Below, in pieces: positions 1-9,167 of a DNA stretch of 64,000 nucleotides. The notes under the pieces are model-generated. The model saw only the letters and a program-made list of their open reading frames with translations, ran no database searches and was not told where the DNA came from. This DNA comes from G963662675 sp963676845 (GTDB taxonomy: Bacteria; Bacteroidota; Bacteroidia; Bacteroidales; Prolixibacteraceae). A program made the translations under genes and the position numbers. Positions within the stretch are counted from its first letter, which is position 1. Each line of letters starts with the position of its first letter. The stretch covers positions 1 through 64,000 of the forward strand of contig CAXXKK010000030.1 in assembly GCA_963676845.2 (NCBI GenBank). The letters are read 5' to 3'.

Positions 1-117
1 GAATTGGAATATTTTTATTACAAGATTCTAAAAAATGAATCGATTGATTGACCTCCAACATTATCTTATTTCCATTCCGGTAGAATACATTCAGACCCTA
101 ATCGTTCCAGTTGATCT

Positions 118-1959
118 TCAAAGTTTGTTAACTTTAAACTGTAACTCTGTCATAATTTCTGAGTCTTGGTCATGACAAGTTAAGCAAGCTCCTACAGTAA
201 GTATTTTTTGTTGCTGCTCAATTGTGAATGGACTTACATCTGTTCGTGTGGAAACCGTTCCCGTGCGATTTTGCATAAATCCAATCCATGAATCTCCGGG
301 AAGCCCATCATTTGAATTATTGGCATAGGTTGATTCAAATTTCCATCTGCCGGAACCACTCTCTATTGAATAACTTAACTCACCTTCGCCATAACCTAGT
401 GCAACCGGGTTGTTGTGACAGCTTAGACAATCTCTTCCTTCTTTTGAAGTTGTATGAGGAGCTACTGGTGCAAATACCCGGTGAAAGATTGTTTCATCAT
501 TTTCATCATTCGAATACGATGCCTTGTCAATGGTTAGAATCATTCCCGGAGTTACAGGGATTACTTCTGTTTCCCCATTTTCTGATGTTCGGATTCCAAG
601 AGTTGTTTCTTTGGCTTCGTATGTGCCAATATATTCTACCCAACTTCCCCATTTTTCTTCATTCGTAACCATGTTGTAGCCGGGTTCTTGTGGATCATAT
701 TCATTGTGACAACCGATACAGCTGGGAGCCCATTCGGCATGACAACTGTTGCAAGCCAGGCTGGAGGTGAACATTATCACGACTACAAACACTGGCCGGT
801 GCTTTCATGCCCATTTTTTCTCCACTATTTTTGAAATACATATAGATGGAATCTTCTTCAACGGAAGTGTTGATTAATGGGCGATTGTATTTTTTCAGTC
901 GTTAGGAATTTTCTGTCGTTGATGTTTTCAAATCGCAACGATGCAATTAGTGCAGATTCATTATCCAGTTCATCCAAAGTGACTGTTTGAGCTTCTCCCA
1001 TGATGTGGCAATCACTACACTGGACATCCTGTTGGTCTTCCTGATGAGCATACAAGTTTCCATCTCCCATTAATTCATAGGAATTGTGGCAATCAATACA
1101 TTCCAATCCAAGTTCATGGTGAACATCTGCAGGTTCCTGAACGAAAACACGGCTGTTTTCAATGAGTCGGTAGTTGCTGCTGTCTGGCATTTCTTCAGCC
1201 AAAAGAGTTGTTTCGTGCCAGCCCTCATAATTGGTAGAAATGCGTCCCGAGCGACTATGGCAGCCAAAGCAACTGTTGTTTGTTACCTGCAGGCTTATGG
1301 ATGGATGAGCGTTGATAATTGTATCCGGGTTTTCCATTAAAATGGCTAGATCATTTAAGGCACTTTCATCATAGTTTAGGTGACAAGCAAGACAACCACC
1401 CCCACGGCTGGATTCTGTTGTTGTTCCAAATTCTGTTTTAGGGTTTCCAAGATTGACAACGGACGCACAAATTTCTTAAATGCTCATCGGCTGCTGAGTT
1501 TCCAAGCTCGTGCACATTGGTAAGAATATCCGGATTATCCTGCTCATTAAAAACGAATCGGTCAACACTAATCATTCCACTGAGTGTGGTCATCAAACTA
1601 GTGTTAATTCGTTCTGTGATTTCAGGATGACATTCAGCTGTACCACATGTCTGAGCGGCAGTTTCGAGATTTCCAGGAATGAAAATCACATTTCTATGCG
1701 ATTGTTCTTTATCGGTCGCAAACGGATCTCCACCGTGGCAAGATGCACAGCCAACCGCTTCAGGATTATGTGAATCGGTAAATCCATGTGTTTCTACATG
1801 ACATGCTAAACAACTTTCCTTTCTTCCCTTAATTGTGGGCGAGTTGATGGCGTCCTTCTGTTAAGAATTCAGTAGTAAATTCAACGCTTGGCGATTTAAA
1901 GTTATAGAGTACATTATAATTGTAATTGGAATTAAATGGAGTTGGTCCATTCCCAGCGT
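118..1959 (-). CDS. Multiheme cytochrome c region (about 12 hemes), continuous with the cytochrome b upstream
   Basis: This is a periplasmic electron-transfer cytochrome. Reading across frame breaks near 1848, 1465 and 800, the heme motifs in order are CLACH, CASCH, the longer CGTAECH (CX4CH), CVRC with its histidine lost at a break, CLACH, CFGCH, CIDCH, CSDCH, CNSCH, CIGCH, CLSCH and CLTCH, so about twelve hemes. Apart from these motifs it matches no single named enzyme that I can identify. The breaks fall between conserved motifs and look like sequencing indels. No stop, clear ribosome site or separate signal peptide separates it from the cytochrome b ahead, so it is probably the C-terminal part of one fused polypeptide. 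A separate gene starting near 2043, at a Met followed by a hydrophobic stretch, cannot be excluded. Tetrathionate- or nitrite-reductase-like activity is possible but unsupported. Confidence 0.8.
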
Positions 1960-2803
1960 TCTCCTCTAAAAAATAAGCCAATTTAGGGTAAGAATAAAGT
2001 AAAATCCAGCAAAAATGAGCAAGCTCCTTTTGCTGATGAGCATGGCTTTACCTTTTTCAGTATTGGCTATATAAACAAGTACAATCACGATTAAAAAGAA
2101 CAGTAATGTCCATTCCGGATTGCTAAACCAATGAAGTATTTCCTGAAAGCCAACAAAGTACCAGGGGACCTTTTAAAGTTGGATTTAGGTTATCGTGCAA
2201 GGGGGCACTGAAAAAATAGCTAATTAACAGAATGCCGATGAATGAAAGTAAAAATTCAAGAGCTTTAGGCCAAAACCTTCGGCTGTGTTCAACCATGATT
2301 ATGGTTATAAAAATGGTGAATGTCGCAATATGATGAACATAAATAATTTGAAAGCTATTTGCTTCCCCCAATAACGAATAGGCAAGTGTTTCTCCAATAA
2401 TTGGGATGCGTGAAGCTAGGGTTTCCAGTATTTGTCTGGCCTGTAAGCTGTCGGCATCACCTTTAAGCAGAAACCCGGTGAGCATAGCCAGAAAAATGAT
2501 AAGGACACCGAGACTTAAGCGCCAGGCAATCCCCTTTTTTAATCCAATTCTGCTTTTATAATGAAAATGGTCATAGATGTGAATCAGGCTAAAAATTAAA
2601 AAGAATTGGGAACTCCAGTAATGTTGATTTCGAATGAAGGATGACCAGGCATCAGTAACCATAATGGTGCTTACACTTAGGTAGGGATCATCAACATTAA
2701 AAGGTATAGCAAGTAGCACTCCTGAGATAATCACAAGCCAAAACATGCTTAAAGCCAGTGTGCCGAAAGTTATTTTGTCTTTTTTCCCTGCCATCTTAGC
2801 CAT
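1960..2803 (-). CDS. Cytochrome b/b6-type membrane subunit of a Rieske complex
   Basis: This is a diheme quinol-oxidising membrane protein. Transmembrane helices carry the paired histidines expected for b hemes, seen in SLIHIYDHFHYKS (helix B) and IYVHHIATF plus MVEHSRRFW (helix D). The uninterrupted frame ends wrongly at 2123. A one-base insertion in the G run at 2164-2167 hides the classic C-terminal motif GPWYFVGFQEILHW, which appears in the next frame. Two more hydrophobic helices follow, and after a break in the A run at 1968-1973 the reading continues into multiheme cytochrome c. The start at 2803 overlaps the Rieske stop by 8 bases, so the two are translationally coupled. The complex resembles bc-type complexes in which cytochrome c1 is replaced by a multiheme protein. 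Confidence 0.85.
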
Positions 2804-3188
2804 TTATTAGAAGTTGACTTCCATCATCAGAAATGGTTGCTGAAATTTTCTCCAGGCTTTTATAAGCTGGTCCTTTTATTGCATTGCCATTCAGATCGTA
2901 CTCCGACCCATGGCAAGGACATACGATTTTCCCATCAATGGTTTCATTTATTTTGCAGCCCAGGTGTGTACAGTGTGCCGAAAAAACAGTAATATTTTCT
3001 TTTTTATTGATGATTATGTAGTCATCAATAAAATCAATAGCCTTGTTTTTGTTGAAAGGGATAGAAAGGGACTTTTTATTATTCGTTTCAATTTTGTTCC
3101 TGACTAGTTTATTCCATTGCAATAAAATCAATGCAATAAAACCTGCCAGTCCTAATTGTACAAATAACCGTCGTCCCAATTTACTCAT
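2796..3188 (-). CDS. Rieske [2Fe-2S] protein
   Basis: This is the iron-sulfur subunit that takes an electron from quinol and passes it to a cytochrome c. The cluster-binding pair is clear: CTHLGC and CPCHGSEYD in the last third of the protein. An N-terminal helix (FVQLGLAGFIALILLQW) anchors it. The longer frame to 3227 is unlikely to be used, because a -7 promoter element (TATATTTG, reverse strand) lies inside it at 3207-3214. The ATG at 3188, beginning MSKLGRRLF, is the better start. It is the first gene of a minus-strand operon with cytochrome b and the multiheme cytochrome, and it is divergent from the molybdoenzyme operon. Confidence 0.9.
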   Translation of the reverse strand: MSKLGRRLFVQLGLAGFIALILLQWNKLVRNKIETNNKKSLSIPFNKNKAIDFIDDYIIINKKENITVFSAHCTHLGCKINETIDGKIVCPCHGSEYDLNGNAIKGPAYKSLEKISATISDDGSQLLING

Positions 3189-3206
3189 AAGGAATAGCTT
3201 TTTCTG

Positions 3207-3214
3207 CAAATATA
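3207..3214 (-). promoter_or_regulatory. Bacteroidetes-type -7 element for the Rieske operon
   Basis: Reverse-strand TATATTTG followed by CAG, about 19 bases before the chosen ATG at 3188. No convincing -33 TTTG at 19-21 bases was found, so only the -7 half is supported. Its place inside the longer frame argues for the shorter Rieske start. Confidence 0.5.
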
Positions 3215-3381
3215 AACAATCAAACATGTAAAACTCTAGAATATTGAATAAGTATATTCTCTAACATAAAACAATACTAGGATACATTCACGTAAAGGGT
3301 TTATATTGAATAGTATCACGTTAGTGAACAAATGTTTAAATCACTTATTTTGAACGCTTTCAAATTAGAAATGGGATATCG

Positions 3382-3408
3382 TTTGGTATGTTTTAACTTA
3401 TATATTTG
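3382..3408 (+). promoter_or_regulatory. Candidate promoter of the molybdoenzyme/sulfur operon
   Basis: TTTG at 3382-3385 and TATATTTG at 3401-3408 resemble the Bacteroidetes -33/-7 pair, but the spacer is 15 bases, shorter than the usual 17-23. The -7 match is exact. A leader of about 105 bases would follow before the ATG at 3521. Confidence 0.4.
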
Positions 3409-3520
3409 CGATAGTATCTAGAAATGTAAATATTTCGATATTGTTATTTGTGGATATTGTTATGTAGTAAAAGTGTCTTAGTATTGAAGATATTAATCCG
3501 TTTGAAAAGAATAATCACGT

Positions 3521-5783
3521 ATGAAGACAAGACGGGATTTTATTAAAATTTCAACTGCCGGAACTGCCGGAGCAACATTGCTTGGAGCAAGTGCTTATGG
3601 AGCAAGCAAATTTAACTTTTTTAAACCCAAAGTTGAAGGTCCGGTAAGCGATGAAGATTTAACTCCACATGCCACTTATTGTGAGGTTTGTTTCTGGAAG
3701 TGTGCCGGATGGGCATATACCGATAAAGAAGGTAAAATCAGAAAGATTGTAGGTAATCAAAACGATCCTCACTGCAACGGGCGCTTATGTCCCCGTGGAA
3801 CAGGAGGTGTAGGAATGTATTACGATGAAGATCGTTTGAAAACGCCATTAATCCGGGTTCAAAATGATGATGGCTCGCAGTCATTCCGTGAAGCTTCCTG
3901 GGAAGAAGCTTTGGATTTGGTTGCCAGCAAAATGACTGAAGTAAAAGAGAAATATGGCCCCGAAGCTTTTGGGCTGTTTAATCATGGTAACCCGGGAACA
4001 CACCTGGATCACCTGATGAAAGCTTATGGTTTCTGAGACCAATGCTGAGCCTGCTTTTGCGAATTGTCGCGGCCCTCGTTCTGCTGCTTATTTTTCCACT
4101 TTTGGAGCATACATCGGATCTCCTGAATGTACGGACATACGTGATACCGAGTGCCTGGTGTTGATTGGTTCTCACCTGGGAGAAAACATGCATAACTCAC
4201 AGGTTCAGGAAATGTCTGAAGCTATTGATAAAGGAGCGACAATTATTACTGTTGATCCACGATTATCAACGGCTGCAGCGCATTCCAAATATTGGCTCCC
4301 AATTAAACCAGCAACTGACATTGCATTGTTGATGGCCTGGATTCATGTTTTGGTTTATGAAGAACTTTACGATAAAGACTATGTAGAACAATATACTTTC
4401 GGATTGGATCTGCTGAAAGATCATGTAAAAAAATATGACTCCTGAGTGGGCATATGGAATTACAGATATCAAGCCTGATGTAATCCGCGAAACAGCAAAA
4501 GCGATGGCTGGAGCTGCTCCTGCAGTGGTTATTCACCCGGGACGACACGTCGTTTGGGTATGGTGATGATACACAGCGTGGGCGTGCCATGGCAATCCTT
4601 TCAGCTTTACTGGGCTCTTGGGGAAAACAAGGTGGATTATACTTGCCAGAGGCTAAAAGTGTACCGAAATTCCCTCAGCCAGCATATCCACATCCTAAAT
4701 GGAGTTGGGAAGATTTACATGAGGGCAAATTCCCGTTGGCAACCATGGGAATAACTACTGAATTGTTGAAAGGCTTCTATTCCAAGATATGAGTATGAGC
4801 ATCAGGTGAAAGCCTGGTTTGTTGCAGGAACGAACCTTCCACAATCTATGCCGGATAAAAAGTTGTTTAAAGAAGCCGCAGATTCTGTCGAGTTTATTGC
4901 TGTGATGGACACCATGCCAATGGATGTTACCGGTTATGCCGATGTTGTGCTACCGGAAGCTACCTATCTGGAGCGCTACGATTTTATTCGTTCATCACAA
5001 AACCGGATTCCAAATATTGCAATTCGCGTTCCTGCTGCTGAGCCTATGTATGACTCAAAACCGGGGTGGTGGATTACCAAGCAAATAGGTGAAAGACTAG
5101 GCTTACATGATTATTTCAATTATGATGATTTTGAAGAAGTAATTGAATGGCAGTTGCAGCAATTGGGAACCTCACTTGAGGAGATGAAAAAAGTGGGTGT
5201 AAAACAATATGATAGAGAAAGTGGCCCTCTTTATTTAGCCGATGGGGAAGAGTTTGAGTTCAACACAAATACAGGTAAAATTGAATTGTATTCTGTTGAT
5301 TTTGCTGATCATGGCTTTGATGCCATTCCTGTTTATACTGAACATGTTCAGCCACCTGCAAACTTTTATCGTTTGATTTACGGTCGTGCTCCAATGCATA
5401 CCTTCAGCCGTACATCGAATAACCCGAACCTTTCAGATTTAATGAATGAAAATAACGTTTGGGTGAATCCTAAGGTTGCCGATCTATGGGAACTTGAAAA
5501 TGGTCAGGAAGTGTGGCTCGAAAATCAGGACGGAGCGATCACAACTTTCCCTGTTAAGGTGAGGGTGACTGAAAGAATCCGCTGGGATTCGGTTTACATG
5601 GTGCATGGCTTTGGACATTCAAATAAAAAATTAACCCGAGCTTTCGGACGTGGAGCCAGCGACAGTGAAATGATTACCAATATTGCTGTTGACCCGGTGA
5701 TGGGTGGAGCTGGTATGCGTGGAAACTTTATAACATTTTTGAAAGAAAATCCTGGTACTGAAAATATGGAGGATAAAGCATGA
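3521..5783 (+). CDS. Tat-exported molybdopterin oxidoreductase, PsrA/PhsA-like catalytic subunit
   Basis: This is a catalytic subunit of the DMSO-reductase superfamily, exported folded to the periplasm by its RRDFIK Tat signal. A [4Fe-4S] site follows (CEVC, then WKC, then RLCPRG), then a probable Mo-ligand cysteine in FANCRGPR, the motif GRHVVWYGDD, and a C-terminal cofactor-binding domain (MHTFSRTSNNP). Four frame breaks must be closed: the T run at 4030-4032, the A run at 4427-4433, the G run at 4556-4558, and near 4785. Each behaves like a one-base insertion and sequence similarity resumes at once. Gene order (Mo, FeS, NrfD) fits polysulfide, thiosulfate, sulfur or tetrathionate reductases. 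The sulfur genes downstream favour a sulfur substrate, but the sequence cannot fix the substrate or direction. The ATG of the next gene overlaps this stop. Confidence 0.85.
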
Positions 5784-6313
5784 GATATGCAATGGCTATC
5801 GACACTAAAAAGTGTGTCGGATGTGGCGACTGTGTAGTGGCCTGTCAAACAGAGAATAATGTACCCCACGGGTATTGCCGTGACTGGATTGTTGAGCGTG
5901 TTGACGGAACCTATCCAAAGGTGGATCTGGAGTTTCGCTCAGAACGTTGTAATCACTGTGATAATGCACCTTGTGTGCGTTGCTGCCCAACGGGTGCCAG
6001 TCATATAGTTGATGGTGGAATCGTAATGGTTACGCACAGCAAATGTATTGGTTGTGGTGCCTGTATTCAATCGTGTCCTTACGATGCACGTTACTCGCAT
6101 CCTGAAGGTTACGTTGATAAGTGTACCTTCTGCCATCACCGTGTTGAAAAAGGCCAAAACCCGGCCTGTGTGGATGTATGTCCAACTCACTGCTTGTACT
6201 TTGGTGATCTGGATGATCCAAACAGTGATGTGTCTCTGGCATTGAAAGATCGTAAATTTAAGGTGCTTGCTCCTGAAGCAGGAACAGACCCTCAACTATA
6301 TTTTCTAACCTAA
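5780..6313 (+). CDS. Four-cluster ferredoxin subunit (PsrB/PhsB/NrfC-like)
   Basis: This is the electron-transfer subunit linking the molybdoenzyme to the membrane subunit. Sixteen cysteines sit in four ferredoxin motifs: CVGCGDCVVAC, CNHCDNAPCVRCCP, CIGCGACIQSCP and CTFCHHRVEKG with CVDVCP. Its 177 residues are a normal length. It has no signal peptide, as expected if carried out with its Tat partner. It overlaps the catalytic gene by 4 bases (ATGA), so the two are translationally coupled. It is intact, unlike its neighbours. Confidence 0.93.
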   Translation: MRYAMAIDTKKCVGCGDCVVACQTENNVPHGYCRDWIVERVDGTYPKVDLEFRSERCNHCDNAPCVRCCPTGASHIVDGGIVMVTHSKCIGCGACIQSCPYDARYSHPEGYVDKCTFCHHRVEKGQNPACVDVCPTHCLYFGDLDDPNSDVSLALKDRKFKVLAPEAGTDPQLYFLT

Positions 6314-6332
6314 TCCTAAAAACTTAGTAAAA

Positions 6333-7275
6333 ATGAGAGAAGAATTATTTGCAAGCGGACGAAATATTCCCAACATAGATCCGTACCTACATATTTGGCA
6401 CTGGCAAATTCCTTTGTATCTGTTTCTGGGTGGATTAGCTGCAGGAATCTTATTCTTTGCCGGATATTATACCGTTACAGGAAAAGCCGATAAAATGCAG
6501 GCGGACTGTAAAATGGGCTCCAATTATTGCTCCAATTGCTTTGGTGCTTGGACTTTTTGCCTTGTTTCTGGATTTGAAACACCAGCTTTATTTCTGGCAA
6601 CTTTACACAACTGTTCGACTGGAATCACCAATGAGCTGGGGAGCCTGGACATTGATGGTTATTACACCGTTATCTTTTGTTTGGGTGGCCAGTTATATGA
6701 AAGAAATTTTCCCTGCATGGGACTGGAAATTTCCTATCATCAATAAGTTTGAAGCCTGGGTAATAAAGAACCGTGTTGGCTTTGCCTGGGTGATGATGGT
6801 TTATGCCATTATTCTGGGGGTTTACACGGGAATTTTATTGTCGGCTTTTAATGCCAGACCACTTTGGAATACTTCCATTTTAGGACCTTTATTCCTGGTT
6901 TCCGGTTTCTCAACGGGCCTTGCAACAATCATCCTGATCAGTAAGGATCATTTGGAGCGAAAAACGCTTAGCCGTATCGACTTGATTTTTATCATTGTTG
7001 AAATATTCCTGATTGTGCACTTGTTTATGGGAATGCTTGCCGGATCACAAACTGCCATTGAAGCAGCAAACTTGTTCTTAGGTGGTGAGTTTACCGTGAG
7101 CTTCTGGGTATTTGTAGTCTTACTTGGACTTCTATTTCCTGCAGTATTGGAAATCATGGAGCTGCGAGGAATGCATGTTCCTAAATGGTTACCTCCTGTT
7201 ATGATCTTGTTTGGTGGCTTAATGTTCCGTTTCATTATGGTTGAGGCAGGACAAATAACACGTTATCTGTATTAA
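6333..7275 (+). CDS. NrfD/PsrC-type membrane subunit
   Basis: This multi-helix membrane protein should exchange electrons between quinone and the FeS subunit. The N-terminal segment (WHWQIPLYLFLGGLAAG) is typical of the NrfD/PsrC family. Around eight to nine hydrophobic helices follow across about 314 residues. A frame break near 6510 splits it: the first part ends in TVTGKADKMQ and the second resumes at APIIAPIALVLGL. This is a one-base insertion class change, and I treat the gene as intact. It lies 19 bases after the FeS gene and 21 bases before the YeeE gene, in one operon. Confidence 0.88.
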
Positions 7276-7296
7276 TCTGAAAAAACTAAAATAGAT

Positions 7297-7827
7297 ATGC
7301 AACAATCAAATAATAACGAACCGAAATACATCAATCCCTATCTGGGAGGAGTGTTGCTGGGACTACTGGTTTTGATAACTGTGTTTATTACCGGGCGTGG
7401 TTTAGGAGCCAGTGGTGCGATTAAAAGCTCCGTGGTTACTACTGCAGAAGCGATCTCTCCATCAGCAACTGAAGCCAATGCTTACATGAGCCAGTTTATT
7501 AGTGATGATCATTCTCCGATGTATACCTGGTTGGTTTTCGAATCAATCGGAGTTTTACTGGGAGGTTTATTATCAGGCCTTTTGTTTGGAAGGGTGAAAA
7601 AATTAAGGACAGATCATAGTCCAAATATTACACGCAACAGACGCTTGGTATTTGCTCTTATTGGCGGTGCTTTATTTGGAATTGGTAGCCAGTTTGGACG
7701 CGGGTGTACCAGTGGTGCAGCCTTAAGTGGAACAGCAACCTTTGCTCTGGGAGGGGTGATCGTGATGTTTGCCATTTTCGGAACAGGCTATGCTGTGGCT
7801 TACTTTTTCCGCAAACTCTGGATTTAA
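7297..7827 (+). CDS. YeeE/YedE-family sulfur transporter half, first gene
   Basis: This is a 176-residue membrane protein of the YeeE/YedE (TsuA) family, whose characterised members take up thiosulfate. The family signature with its cysteine is seen in FGRGCTSGAALSGTATFALGG. Predicted helices lie at about residues 12-30, 78-98, 110-130 and 145-170. The full-length family has about 330-350 residues, so this gene and the next look like the two halves made as separate polypeptides. A loop of about 45 residues between the first two helices holds many serines and threonines. Being inside a molybdoenzyme operon links sulfur transport to the redox complex. Confidence 0.85.
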   Translation: MQQSNNNEPKYINPYLGGVLLGLLVLITVFITGRGLGASGAIKSSVVTTAEAISPSATEANAYMSQFISDDHSPMYTWLVFESIGVLLGGLLSGLLFGRVKKLRTDHSPNITRNRRLVFALIGGALFGIGSQFGRGCTSGAALSGTATFALGGVIVMFAIFGTGYAVAYFFRKLWI

Positions 7828-7918
7828 AATTTTGGAATGATAATTAATGATTTGTGATCGGATGATCCCGCTTTTTAAGCAATCGTCATTCATCAATCAT
7901 CAATAAAAAATCAAAAAT

Positions 7919-8521
7919 ATGGGACCTTTAATTACAAATGGAATAATAAATAGCGGTTGGGATTTTGTGATCGCCATCATTCTGGGAATAGCTTTTGGCT
8001 TTATTCTGGAATCATCCGGTTTCTCTTCTGCCCGAAATATTGTTGGTGTTTTCTACGGATACAACTTCGTAGTGCTTCGTGTCTTTTTCACAGCTCTTAT
8101 CGTAGCCATGGTAGGTTTACTGTACTTCGATTATTTCGGATGGCTCGACCTTTCAAAAATATTCATTCTGCCCACTTACCTTACACCGATGATCGTGGGA
8201 GGTGTCATCATGGGAGTTGGATTTATCATGGGTGGCTTCTGTCCGGGAACAAGTTTTACGGCAATTGCCATTGGTAAACTCGATGCCATTGTCTTTACCA
8301 TTGGTTTATACCTGGGAATTCTAGTTTTTTCGGTTGGTTATCCGGTATTTGGCGACTTCTTTGAAAGTGGATATTTAGGAAATGTGACCATTACAGATGT
8401 GACTGGAATTCCTGCTCAATACATTGCTATGGCGTTCACCGTAATTGCATTGGCTGCTTTCTGGGGAACTTCAATTATTGAAAAGAAAATTCGCAAAAAT
8501 AGAACTGAATATAAATTCTAA
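7919..8521 (+). CDS. YeeE/YedE-family sulfur transporter half, second gene
   Basis: This is a 200-residue partner of the preceding gene, with five to six helices and the second family signature, GGFCPGTSFTAIAIGKLDA. In thiosulfate channels of this family such cysteines line the path and pass the substrate. A gap of 91 bases separates it from the first half. The next gene begins only 3 bases after its stop, so it is tightly linked to the first rhodanese-fold protein. Whether the pair moves thiosulfate, sulfide or polysulfide, and in which direction, is not visible. Confidence 0.85.
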   Translation: MGPLITNGIINSGWDFVIAIILGIAFGFILESSGFSSARNIVGVFYGYNFVVLRVFFTALIVAMVGLLYFDYFGWLDLSKIFILPTYLTPMIVGGVIMGVGFIMGGFCPGTSFTAIAIGKLDAIVFTIGLYLGILVFSVGYPVFGDFFESGYLGNVTITDVTGIPAQYIAMAFTVIALAAFWGTSIIEKKIRKNRTEYKF

Positions 8522-8524
8522 ACT

Positions 8525-9136
8525 ATGAACAGGAACTACATATACCTTACTGTTTTGATGTTGCTTCTGGCAGCCGGGACCATCATTTTTACGAATGAAA
8601 ATGAACCAGAGCAAATTGAGCCGGAGGAGCTTTTGCAGGAAATGGTTCAGCCAACCCGATATATTTCTACCGATGAAGTTGCCGAGCTAATTATTCATGG
8701 TGATCCAAACCTGATGTTGGTGGATGTTCGCCCGGAACTGGAATACCAGGAATTTGCTTTGCCCGGATCGTTGAATATACCGCTGGAAACAATCGTAGAG
8801 GAAGCCAATATCAGTTATTTCGGAATTCCCGGAATTGATTATGTCTTTGTTTCCAATGATGATATTGCTGCAGATCAGGCATGGGTTTTAATGAAACGAT
8901 TGGGTTTTGAAAGTACTTATGTAATGAAAGGTGGATTGAATGCCTGGATGGAAACCATTATCGATCCTCAGGAACCGAGAGATGTAGATGGAAATGCTGC
9001 TCAGGAATTGTATTCATTTCGGAAAGGAGCTCAGCAATATTTTACCGGTTCCGGAAATGTAGAAACCGAAACATCAAAAGTAACCATTGATGTTCAACGA
9101 CGCAAAAAAACGGAAGTGGCATCGGGTGGTTGCTAA
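8525..9136 (+). CDS. Membrane-anchored rhodanese-fold protein, no active-site Cys, C-terminal GGC tail
   Basis: Residues 5-22 form a single N-terminal membrane helix that should place the rest in the periplasm. Residues about 45-140 have the rhodanese fold (LMLVDVRPELEY, ALPGSLNIPL, MKGGLNAW). Where rhodaneses have the catalytic Cys loop, this one reads YVFVSNDDIAAD, so the Cys is Ser. The protein has one cysteine only, its final residue, in the tail RRKKTEVASGGC. The next gene shares the tail. SoxY carries sulfur on a similar C-terminal GGC arm, so a carrier role is an attractive inference. A plain thiosulfate:cyanide sulfurtransferase activity is unlikely. Confidence 0.88.
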   Translation: MNRNYIYLTVLMLLLAAGTIIFTNENEPEQIEPEELLQEMVQPTRYISTDEVAELIIHGDPNLMLVDVRPELEYQEFALPGSLNIPLETIVEEANISYFGIPGIDYVFVSNDDIAADQAWVLMKRLGFESTYVMKGGLNAWMETIIDPQEPRDVDGNAAQELYSFRKGAQQYFTGSGNVETETSKVTIDVQRRKKTEVASGGC

Positions 9137-9167
9137 TCTTGAAATTGTAATTTGAAAAAATGAAATC

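Larger units (their letters stand above)
3189..3520. promoter_or_regulatory. Divergent promoter region between Rieske and molybdoenzyme operons
   Basis: This 332-base, very AT-rich gap separates two divergent operons. It holds a reverse-strand TATATTTG at 3207-3214 and a forward TATATTTG at 3401-3408. Both match the Bacteroidetes -7 consensus TAnnTTTG. Shared intergenic control of both operons is likely but no operator was recognised. Confidence 0.55.

Noticed and set aside
4026..4792. Molybdoenzyme as a true pseudogene
   Set aside because: All four breaks are single-frame changes, most in homopolymers, and conserved motifs continue on both sides; the rest of the operon is intact.
5594..6295. 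Minus-strand frames opposite the molybdoenzyme and FeS genes
   Set aside because: They are shadows of the cysteine-rich plus-strand genes with no domain content.
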